Source of the DNA: Straminergon stramineum
Lineage: Eukaryota > Streptophyta > Bryopsida > Hypnales > Calliergonaceae
Length of the DNA stretch: 64,000 nucleotides
Assembly: GCA_963920665.1 (NCBI GenBank)
Contig: OY987265.1
Span: forward strand, 22,387,001 to 22,451,000
Direction: 5' to 3'
Under the pieces are notes generated by a model. That model saw only the letters and a program-made list of their open reading frames with translations, did not search any database and was not told the origin of the DNA. Position 1 is the stretch's first letter. Every line of letters begins with the position of its first letter. The position numbers and the translations under genes were made by a program. Below are positions 34,604 through 45,500 of the stretch, piece by piece.

Positions 34604-37600
34604 AAATGGGTTACTCTCATCTCACAATCAGGCTCCCTATTCAGAGGTTGAGCCCACTAGTTCATTCTATCAAATCTGCCCGGTGAAGATGTAGGATTTG
34701 TGAATGTGTATGCATCACGTGAATCTCATTCTAGGAAGGTTCTCTAGGAAACCTTAACGCAAGAACTTTTGCTGACATGCCGATGGATTTTGTTGGGTGA
34801 CTATAATATGGTAGAACAGAGAAGAGACAAAATGAGTACCTGTGGTAGAGGAATAACAGCGCAGAAGAGACTCCTCTTCAACGGGCTCAAAGATACAGTG
34901 CAAGTGACAAAATACCCGTTAATTGTTCCATCTCTTGTTTATTCTTGGGATAATGCACTTGAAGATAATTTACATATCATGGCACAACTTGATCATTTTT
35001 GTATATTCGGTGATTTCCCCTCCAGTTTGAGATGTATCATTGAATACAAAATTCGAGGCAATTACACCCGATTGGATCATAGCTTGGTCTCCCTTATTAT
35101 TAAATTGGCCAAATCCCCTCTCGTCCTAGTCATTGGGCTATGTCATCCTTATATTTTACTGAAGCCAATCCAATGATCCGAGAAGCTTGGAAGTCATCTT
35201 CACCACACTCCTCCTTCTTTTCGAAATTGAAGAAGGTAACCTACTCCTATCGCCGTTACTGCATTAGCTATGCTATGAGTTTTAGGGAACAAGAACTAAA
35301 TCTCAATAATAGATTGGAGCTTATGATTGTTCAACTACACTCTCTTCCTCTCTCGAGCGAGTTGCAACAGGCAATAAATTATCTTAGAACCAAGCTTTCA
35401 GAGTATGAGGATCATAAAATGGAAGGACATAAAACCCGATCTCGGGCACGGTGGAAACTCTTTGGGGACAAACTATCGTCCGACTTCTTCAATGTTGTAC
35501 AAGAATCCCCGAACACCTCTTCCATTAAGGTAATGAGGAATGCAGATGGGCAACTCTACCATGTTGCTAATGAGCTTGAAGACATTTGTGTCCAGTTTTA
35601 TACTTGACTTTATTCAAAAGTCCCATCGAATCAGCAGGTTCTGGAAGACCATGCTCAAATTCTATCTTGTGTCTCATGCAAATTTTCCCCGCAAATGGCT
35701 CAACAACTAAATGTCTTGCTCTCAAAACAAGAACTTCATCATGCCTTACTTCTAATGGCAAAGGCTCGCAACCCTAGACCAAATGGAATAATTAGGGAGT
35801 TCTACTGCCGTTACTGGGATCTTTTAGGAGATGAATTTTCAATAATGATCCAATTGCCAATTCTTCAAGGACATTTTCCAAGAGGTATGACATCAAGAAT
35901 TATCGCACTTTTATTTAAAGCTGGAAACCTCACTGATTTTTTAAACTGGAGGTCCATTACTTTACTCAATGTCTCTTGCAAGATTGTGGCCAAAGCTCTC
36001 CAAATTTGTTTACAACACTTGCTTAAAGATGTCATTAGCCCACAGCAATCAACTTTTCTTCCATTCAAGCATATATTAGGCAATATTCTTTTACAATACG
36101 AAACAATCGAATGGGCTAAAGACTCTGATCAAGATTTGATCTTTTTTAAAACTGGACTTTACCAAAGCTTATGATGTGGTTTCCTAGAAGTTTCTACGTC
36201 AAGTTATCTAGAAGATCAGCATTCCTGATTCATTCACAAAGATAGTCTTTATGCTTCTCCAAGATGCTTCCGCCTCTATACTCGTGAATGGAAAGGCGGC
36301 TACTTCCTTTCCTATCCAAAGGGGTGTCAAGCAGGGATGTCCATTAAGGTCATATTCATTATATTGAGACTTTTCACAGATTTTGAGACATAATGCTAGT
36401 TATTGGAAAACTCATTTAAAAAATTAGGAATTGAAGCCAAAAATAAATAATGCTCAAATAGTGATCCTATAATGAAATTCTAAAAGTTGGTGTTGTTACC
36501 TATTCATAAAAAAATACCAGTAAAGAGATAAAATGGTTTATCCTCGACTCGAGGATAAAATTGAGACTGCAAGAGGTCTCAATATAATGAATATGGCCTT
36601 CGTTGGTGTTGTACCTTTTTCTACTCATTGGGGAGGCTCTCCATATGGCAGCCTCAAAGGAACAACGACAAGGAAAAATTCAAGGCATTCTTCTCCCTGA
36701 TAGTGATCACCAGTAGCTCAAACTCTAGTATGCTAACGATACTAGCCTCTCAGTTCGGGGTCAACAGGAGGATCTCCAAAATACCATCTCTCTTCTTCAT
36801 CAATTTGGATCAGCTTTAGGACTCATTATTAATTGGACGAAAAGCATCGCGTAGTGGTTCTCCAAAATCCTGAAGCCTGCTTGGCTTCACACCTTCAAGC
36901 TTACATGTGCCCCTCCAAGTTCGCTATCCAAGCTACTTGGTGCTCCTTTTGGAATCAAGTTAGACACTTCTGATGTGGACGGTTTTCTCCAACAAAAAAT
37001 CACGAAGAAATTGTCATATTGGTCCACACAACATCTTTCATTAGCAAGGCGGGTGATAGTGGTCAATATTGTGTTACTATCAGCCTTATATTATTTTATT
37101 GTTATTTGGTGTGGCTCGCTTCAAGCAATTCGTACGATACGTAACAATATAAGGAACTTACTGTGGAATGGGACAGAACACATAACTAGAGCTTGAGTGG
37201 CATGGGACGACTATTGCCCTCAAAAAAACTTGGTGGACTAAAGTTGCTCGATCCCGAGGTATCTCTCACTGCACCCCTAGCCAAATGGATACTCTTTGCC
37301 ATTGAGCCAGGCATATCTAACCTCAAGATTCTACTTAGGTACATAATTCATAGAATGAAACCTCATCCTACTGTGGATTATTGGTTTCCATCCATGGCAT
37401 GAATTATAGTACATAAACCATCTGTTACACAAGGTTCCCACATCTGGAATAGAATAACTCAAGCTTGGCGGAAAATTGTCAAACACATCAAGCCAATACC
37501 ACCAGCTAATGAGGACGAAGTCCTATCCACCAGCTTGTGGTGGTCTACCACCTTTATTGGATCCAACTTTAATTTCAGTATGGACAGGGCAAGGGCATTA

Positions 37601-38974
37601 GCAAGGAATGGTTTGCAAACAATTGGAGATTTATGGAACACTCATCAACAAGCATTCAAATCTTGGAAGGAGGTGGTTACTAGTTACTCACTCATAGAAG
37701 TAGACAGACCAAATTGGACAATTATTCTAGCTAGTATTCCTCCAAAATGGTTGTATATGTTGACTCACCACTTAGATATCGCCTAGGAGAGTGAATGGTT
37801 GGGAATCTTCTCCCGATTTGATGATCATGATCCTCTCCTCAGATGGCAGAACCACGTCCGAGAGAATCACATCTTGCTTCCCCATGTTCAAACCGTCATT
37901 CTACTTGGTGATGCTCTAAAGGCCTCAATCGAACAGATTACCAAACAATTGTCTATTATTCCAGTATCTACCGTAGCTATCTCCCTCTCCAGCTTTGTAC
38001 ACAGGGTTCGTATCCTACCATTCAACAAGGGCAGAAATTGCCAAAGCACCTCTTCTTCTCTGGCATTGTCCATAACTTAGGCTTTTACCCAGCACGTTGG
38101 CAATGGGCTACAGGTTATTCACTATTGGCATATACCACCTCCTTGGGTTGAACACTCATAATTGCCAACAACCAACTGACGGGGTCCATTCCATCAAAAT
38201 GGTTTGGCCATTTGCCTCCAGAATTTGCTCCTTCCTGGTCCGACATTTGGAATAAGAAACGATCTCTTAAGGATGCGGCATTCATGTGGTCAGTTTGGCA
38301 TAATGTTGTGGCAGTTCACTCATAGCATGTGAAGATTGCTCCTGGTATTGATACTTCATGCAACTACTGTAATTTAGGCCAAGAGGAAAATCCAATACAT
38401 CGCTTCTTTCTATGTCTACAGAGGCAAGAGGTCTGGGACTACGCGCTCTCGATCCTATTTCACATCCATGGCGAACCAAATGGTACTCATACCCGCTTCA
38501 ACTTCTTCCAGTGCGTGTTCGGGGCAATGATCCCAAGAAGGTTCTCTAGTTTACGCAATATTTGGTCTCTCCTCAAAGGCTCTTCACTCTGGCTGATATA
38601 GATATCCTATAACCATATAGTTTTCTCTCAGGGTCGGTGGCCTTCAAAGTTTGTTCAAACAACCTTGTGGAACTCACTTCTAGAATCAAGATGTGCAACT
38701 CAGTTAAAGGCCCGTCTTAAAGCTCAACGTTGCCCCCAACAGGTTCCTGAGATTTGGGAAAAATTTAATAGGCTATGGCTCAGGTCCCCTGTTCTTGCGA
38801 TTAGGTCCGCCTCTTCCGTCATTTGGAACACTAGTAAGCCTCCAATGTGTTTGTTACAGTAGTGGTTCGCGGGTTTGTTTGTTTTCTTGGTTCCTTTTAT
38901 CCAGTCCTTGGACTTGGCTGTTTTTTTGGTTCTTCATGTTTTTATGCAATGGCTTGCACCAGTTCAAAAAAAAA

Positions 38975-41218
38975 GCTTTGTGTCATTATTTTGGTCATTA
39001 TTTTTGGGGCCGGCTGAAATTGACTTGCCTTCAAACAGATGCATGGGAAACCTTTGGGCTAGAGCCCAAAAAAAAATTCTTTCAAGAGGATTGTAATCTT
39101 AAAGTTCAATAATATCTTGTTGCTTGGGCCAACTGCCCTGGAAATCCAAGACAATTAGCTTGCGCACATGCCCGTTTGTATGGTGGGTGCCAACGGTGTA
39201 CGCCATACTCTGCTTGGCGGACTAACGGAATTGGCCCCGGTGGAGTTGAGCACCGCCAGGCGTGGTGGATGCTGAATTTTTTTACTTTGGATGAAAAACA
39301 AAGCTAGTTGGAGGTGGGTTGGTAAATTGAACTTGGGTTTTATTCACATCCCTGCAATCCCCTTCCTCGCAACTCTTGCGCGCTTCCTATAGAGGCTCCA
39401 TAGCAAGTCCATAAGGTTCAGGACTTTTATTTCATTTTTTATGAAGTGCCAAAGTAGCTATCTAAAATGTTATAGTGGTGTTCTAAATTGCAACATTCAT
39501 CCACAAATAGGATAGAAAATATTACATTCATGCATATCACATGCCCGGGTAGGCAACTCTTACATTATACACAAGGGTCATTGGCATTAAAATAGCTTAG
39601 AGGATGGCTTTTGTTAAAAGTATATCAAATTAAAAAGACCAAAAATCTAGGTGAAGACCAAATTAAAAGAAAATTAAATGTAAAAAATGTTGAATTGCAT
39701 AAATTTTAGAAAAAAAACCCTCACAATGTATATGAAGAATTGAAACACCTATGCATAGTTTCTAAAAATGCATACGTGAAGTTCCCTCCAATTAAAATAA
39801 AATTTTTATTAGAAAGTCCAAAAAGTTGCCTAGCTTGGCCTTTGATACATGTTTAGTAAAAACTCCTATAATTAGATTTTTATTGCTATTATTTTCTTAA
39901 AAAATGTTCATTTCATGTACATAAGTACATTTTTGGAATCCTTGTTAAAAGATTTACAAGATTATTCTACAATAAAACAAATTATATCCCTTAAGATTGG
40001 ATTAAAATGCATAAGAAGTGATTATAATCATAGCCATATAATATTAAAGTTGCATACTTGGGATCATATGTCCATAATTTTGTTTTACCCACAATTTGGC
40101 AATTTCATCTAAGAATTTTTGTAATTCAAAGTTTTTACGCAAAAAAATCACAATGTGTTACCAATTTAAAGCCAAATAATTTTTTTTTGGTGCAATCTAG
40201 CACCAGAAAGCCAAATAAAAAATCCCTAATATAGATCCAACAAAGTCCATAGTTTTTTCTTGTATGCAACTTACAAGCTAGTGTTTAGGGTTTAATATCT
40301 CTTCATGTTGACTCTTCCTAAATTTAGGGTAAGAAATTTCATTTAGAGATTACTGTAATAATTAATTTTAAAATGCAAATTGCTCACTTATAATGTTTGT
40401 GTTTGACATGTGGGAGGCAACCCATTAATAATTACTCATTCTTGCATTATAGAGTGGTCTTTTACATGCAATAAAGATGAGTAGTGATTAACTACAACGT
40501 TTCGAAATATAATTGTAGAACATTCCAATTGCAAGCAAGTATCTCAATTGTTTAAGTGGTTAGAATTAAGTTGCCTCCTTTATTTCAAATTGATTCCAAA
40601 TCATGGTACAAAATCTTGTTGAGAAGGCTCCATGAATGAGAGAGAACTATAATCCGTGCTAAGATTTCTTTTGTAGGTGACATTGTTTTTTAAGTCGAAG
40701 AATGAGAAAGCAAAAGACACACTGTTATGATAGGAAACCTTGTTACTTTTCAATGTTGTTTCTTAGAGGGGTTAGAAAACAAATGAAAGACTATTGTAAT
40801 TTGTTTTGGAAGTTTCTGAAGTGACCACTCAAGATTTGATTGCCTTTCCAAAGAAGTTAAACTCCTTGAAACAATTCCAATAAATTTTTGTAGGAAGTAT
40901 AATGGAATTGGCACCTAACCAAAGTTGTTTCATTAAATATTTGGACCTATTTACATTAGCATTGGTTTTAAACCTGAGTCCCATTTGCTTCAATACCTAC
41001 AATTTTTTTTGACCACCTTTCTCACACACACACCTCTCTTGGTTTGCTTCCATTTTGCAACTAAAAGTGAATAAAATTTTTTATATTTTTTTTAGAGGTG
41101 AAGGCATACGCATACTAGAAGCTATAAAATGTTTATTTTTTCTTGGGAAGAATATGAAATTATTGAGAATTCCTTAAGACAAAGAGGAGGAGCTAGGATG
41201 TTGCACTAAAAAGTTTAA
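38975..41218. other. Spacer with dispersed repeats, no gene
   Basis: No gene. About 39610-40110 is a repeat whose relative lies at 51600-52720, and about 40838-40990 is related to 50664-50800. The paralogue pair is informative because the second copy carries a TTAA-flanked insertion that the first lacks (empty site TTAA at 39945-39948). Confidence 0.7.
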
Positions 41219-41797
41219 CCTTGAAGTGCTCCGATGACCATTTTCTGAACAATAGACAAATGAAAACTCAAGTTTCATCCTCCTTATTGCTTGGATGAAA
41301 GTTATTGTAATTTTGTAGAAATACATTATCAAGTTGTTGTCCTATCTAAGGGTTGGATTTGGTGTTACTAGAGTACATTTTTTTCTAAAATTAAAAATGT
41401 GGGAGTATGTCAAGTGGTTGACCAAGCCAAATTTACATTGACTCTAGTTCTAAACTAAAATTGCCAAAATTGTCATAGAGCTTAAGAACACACAAACTTC
41501 AAGAAATCACCATGTAAAGATAATCTCATTCCAAATCCATTCCAACAAATTTTACCCAAAAAATGATAATATTTTTCTTGAAATTGCATATAGAAGGAAT
41601 TTAGAAAATTTTCTTTCAAAATGTAGAAAAAAAATATTGGTCATAGCATTGGTGAATCTGACCGTATAGATGGAATCTACAACTCATAGTCTACAACTTT
41701 TATTTGTATAGAAATTCCCAAATAGTTTTCCAAAGAGCACTTTATAATGGTTTTTCTCAAATCGTTAATGCTGGAGATGAATCTGGGCGTTTAGGGG
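41219..41797. mobile_element. TTAA-flanked non-autonomous element, copy B2
   Basis: Lies between TTAA at 41215-41218 and 41798-41801, with the right end reading GGGCGTTTAGGGG. It is alignable over its length with the copy at 22153-22734. No coding region. Confidence 0.7.
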
Positions 41798-41801
41798 TTA
41801 A

Positions 41802-42008
41802 AAACATTTTCCTTGAGGTCATGCTGGCCTTCGAACAAATGGGGCTTCCCAATTTCACCTGTGGCGGGGCGTGGCATGGCGGGGGGGTCTGGTTCATGTG
41901 CGTGGGGGAGGACCGCCAGCCCGACCAATCACGCCCGGCCATGTGTGCACGCGGCTGGCGGCTGGCGGGTCGCAGTTCTGGCATGTGCGCTGGCTGAATG
42001 AGACTAGA
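41802..42008. other. GC-rich island between transposable elements
   Basis: A stretch of about 150 bases (roughly 41840-41990) is strikingly G- and C-rich (GCGGGGCGTGGCATGGCGGG and GGCTGGCGGCTGGCGGGT) compared with its surroundings. No domain is recognisable in any frame. Confidence 0.5.
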
Positions 42009-42291
42009 AACAAATTTCGTTAAAATGGCGGTAGTCCATTAAGATGGCGTGGATGGGGAAGGTGAAAATGGACAATTCCGTTAAATTTACACAATTCTGA
42101 GAACCAAAAATTGTGATTCATCTACACAAAGCTCTAAAGTCCAGGGTTGGTAAAGATTTCAGAACGCATGGTATAAACTTAAAAGCGCCAAGTTTGTGGA
42201 AATATGCCAATTTAACGAAATTGACGTTGAAAGAAGGAAATGAATGGGAAAAATGGCGTATGGAATACAGCCATTTTAATAAAATTTCCCA
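42009..42291. mobile_element. MITE related to the ATTAAAATGGCGG family
   Basis: Left end AAATTTCGTTAAAATGGCGG and right end CCATTTTAATAAAATTTCCC form imperfect inverted repeats. They share the core TTAAAATGGC with the elements at 24434 and 29064. The boundaries are approximate. Confidence 0.5.
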
Positions 42292-42595
42292 TTAGAGCAT
42301 CTTGTAATATAACTACCCAATTACACACAGCAGAAAACAGAAGTGCAATCATTTATTGACAATGATCGAGCTAATTGAATCAAACCCCCATGCCACCAAC
42401 TGTCAGAAATTCTCAGTTCGCGAATGAGACTGAGATGAAATCAAAAGATTTCTCGCTTACACCAGTTACCACTATCTGTACAGTTTGCATTCACTGCAGA
42501 AACGACACTGAAACATCCTACATAGGAATAATAATTACCCAATTACAATAGTCCAAGTTTACAGAAGAATCGATGACCGCCCACTCTTAATTTCT

Positions 42596-45500
42596 CTACG
42601 AGAAGATATTGAAATAATCCTGGTACCTGCCCTGATCAGGTTGCGAGCTCAGGGTAGTGGACTGCGTCTTCGGATACGACATCTGATAAGCACTCTCATA
42701 GTAAGTGTAGGAGCCTTGGTCAGACTCACCGTTATCAGAACGGTAATCAGAAAAAGTTGAGCTCTTCGACTGGTCTCCCCGCCAGCTTCCCGAGGATTCA
42801 GAGCTCTCAGGCAAATTCGAGCGTCCACTGTAGATAGGATCCATGAAGGAGGACTCAGGGTAAGTACTAGAGCTCATGTTGTGAGTCGACGTCTGGAAAG
42901 AGTTGTCGAAGAATTGCTGGGGTGGATAGTAAGGAAATGTGACATATGCACGTTCCTGAACCTCGACTTGGCTCTCCGTCACTTTCTCCACTGCGGTTTT
43001 AGGGTTTGGTGCAGGGTCTGCTGCTTTGGCAGGCTCGGTGGTAGCCGTTGCGGATTTGGATGCGGCTTTGGACTCTGGCTTGGATTCGGCTGGTGCAGGA
43101 GGTGCTGGAGGTACAGGAGCTGGCAGTAGAATCGGAGCCTGCTTCTTGGGAGGAGTCTTCTTAACTGTAAGGCGAGCCTGTCGTTCTTGCGAAAGAAATT
43201 GGGCAAACCTGCTTGTCGCAACCAACATCAATGGAGTGTGTAAGCACTAGATGGCCTACTGCAATGGGATGCATTTAAGAATTCGTACCATAAGAACATG
43301 GTTACCTTTTGAGCGCCTGGCGATTCGTTTCGCCGTTGCCAACAGGCACAAGCTCCCCGGTTTCGATGTCTCGTTCCGCAACTGGTTCCTCTAGAAGTTG
43401 AGCCCCCACCTTGACCAGTTCATCTAGATTGGCCGGGGACGAGTCGTCGAGTGCCACCGCCGAGCCTTTGAGACTATCTGTCTGCAAGTACAATTCAGAT
43501 AACCACTCAACTATTTCTCCAGTGTAATTCTAGTTTGGATACATTACGTGGAAGCGCTATACAATGTTTTGTTATAAAAATTACGACAAAGCACGATATT
43601 GGTGGCTGCAAGGTCAAACGCTTGAATGTGAGGAATCGACGAATAGCCACTACAAACTCAGAGGCAGTAATCTGGACTTATACAGATATACTAGATAGCA
43701 TACTATTGTCAATTTCGCTAAATTCTAGTGTGGTCAGCTGGTTGTGCATACACCTGGCATTAAAATTAAGAGGTAGCTTTGTCACCACAAATTTTGAATT
43801 GGCGTGCACGTGGGGTCCAGTTCGTCTGGAAGATTGTATACCGTGATTCGTAAGTAGTTTTTGGACGAGTCTTGGGATTCGAAGATGATGTTGAGGTTGT
43901 AGTCGACCATGTCTGAGCTCGCATTGAACACCATGTCCACCAGGGGCGTTTCACCATCATGCAACATCCAGTTGATGGCTCCCCATTTCGCCACTTCCTC
44001 AGTGGAGAAGCTTTGCACTTGGTTTCCCGTTCCCAGCGATAGAACCAACAGATCTCCGTAGCCCTGTCCCCGTGCACCGGCACAACTCCAAGCACTCGAT
44101 CAATGATTTGTTCCAGACAAAAGTCTTAACTTGTAAAGAGCCCTACACATAACTCAACACTAAACTCTGAAATCTTCTGGCCCGATACTCTAAAACCTTA
44201 CACACCTGTACAGTATGTACACGCCTATATTGAATCCTAATGACAGTACAAAGAATGTAGAACACAGACGACTTGTAAGTAGTTGCAGTACAAGGCTACA
44301 AGAGTAACTAGAACTACCGAAATGGCCTAACATTTGAATCCCATCGCACAGGAAGGTGAGAGTTATTTAGAGACTAATAAAAAACTCAAATTTCTAAGTT
44401 TTATATAGAGAAACTACAAAATGAGTTTCTTATAATTATAAGCTATTCGTTTTTGCAAAGAAAGAAATCAAATTGTAAAAGATAACTGCACACTAAAAAA
44501 TCCCCACTGTATCAGTAGATACTTACGTTATAATCGACCCGCTCCGTGCACATTCTTCCACTTCTCACGTCCTTAATGGCTTGTGTGATTGCCACATACG
44601 TCTAGCCACCCATCAACAACAGCAGGTCAGAGTGTCAGACCAGAAATGTACGAAGTTCACATCACAAGGTAGAGGGAGATATTCTTGACCCGTTTTCACA
44701 GGATCGGGCTTACATTAACTAGTTCAAGAACAAAAACCAATGGAAACATGGTATTTGTGAAAACCTCGTAAGTGAAGTTTTTGCAAGTTCAAGAAAGGTG
44801 TTGGTCACTTGGTCACAATTTGTAACAAACATATGAAGTGCCATATGTACGATTGTGAAAAAGCGAGTAAACATTGAGACTATCGATAGATGTAGAAAAT
44901 TAGAAATTTTGCATGTGAATAACCAAATCCAGAGTCTACATGGTCGAGTTTGGTTGACTTTCAAACAATACATCACATTCTCATACGACATTTTCACAAG
45001 AAGTGAACATGAAATACATATCTCTGATCACGGAGTCCATTTTCATGATTCTGAAGCACTGCTCGCCACCTAATCAGTTCACCTAAAAGTACAGAATTGA
45101 ACATTTAAGATTTTGTTCAAGATTTCAGCGAAATAATGTAGTATTGTGTCCAATAACCTTCTTGAGCCTCTCAGCTCTTAAAAGTTTTATACTCCAGTGA
45201 GAGGGCCAATGAGAGACGTACCGGGTTGTTCACGGCAACACCACCATCGATCATATTAAATTCCCTCTTCCGCTCCGAGTCTTGTGATGGATCCTGAAGT
45301 ATAAACTGGACAGGCGGAAAGTAGGTGGGTGCTGCCGATGTGGCACGGCAAACCAAATACAACGGCGCATTTTCCAGCACGTCATACTTAGCCTGTCAAA
45401 AAAATTAAGTATTACTAAATCCATGATCTCCTGGCAATACAAGTTTCAACAACGTTCTTGGCATTCTGAGACTGCAATCCACTTCCACTCAGATTCAATA

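Larger units (their letters stand above)
31690..38974 (+). mobile_element. Degenerate LINE (non-LTR) retrotransposon
   Basis: Broken reading frames spell the standard plant LINE order. An ORF1-like Pro/Ser/Thr-rich part lies at about 31.7-32.35 kb. An endonuclease (EEP) start with ILSQNVRGLN and FHFLQEHNFW lies at 32449-32604, continuing after the nested insertion with ILLGDYNMVEQ near 34.79 kb. A linker with RSRARWKLFGDKLSSDFF is followed by reverse transcriptase from about 35.7 kb (NPRPNGIIREFY, NWRSITLLN, DFTKAYDVVS, GVKQGCPL). The C-terminal part has KLSYWSTQHLSLARRV and a zinc-finger-like CNYCNLGQEENPIHRFFLC near 38.36 kb. Frameshifts, stop codons and a changed active site make it inactive. 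It ends in a nine-A tail at 38966-38974. Extent at the 5' end is approximate. Confidence 0.92.
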
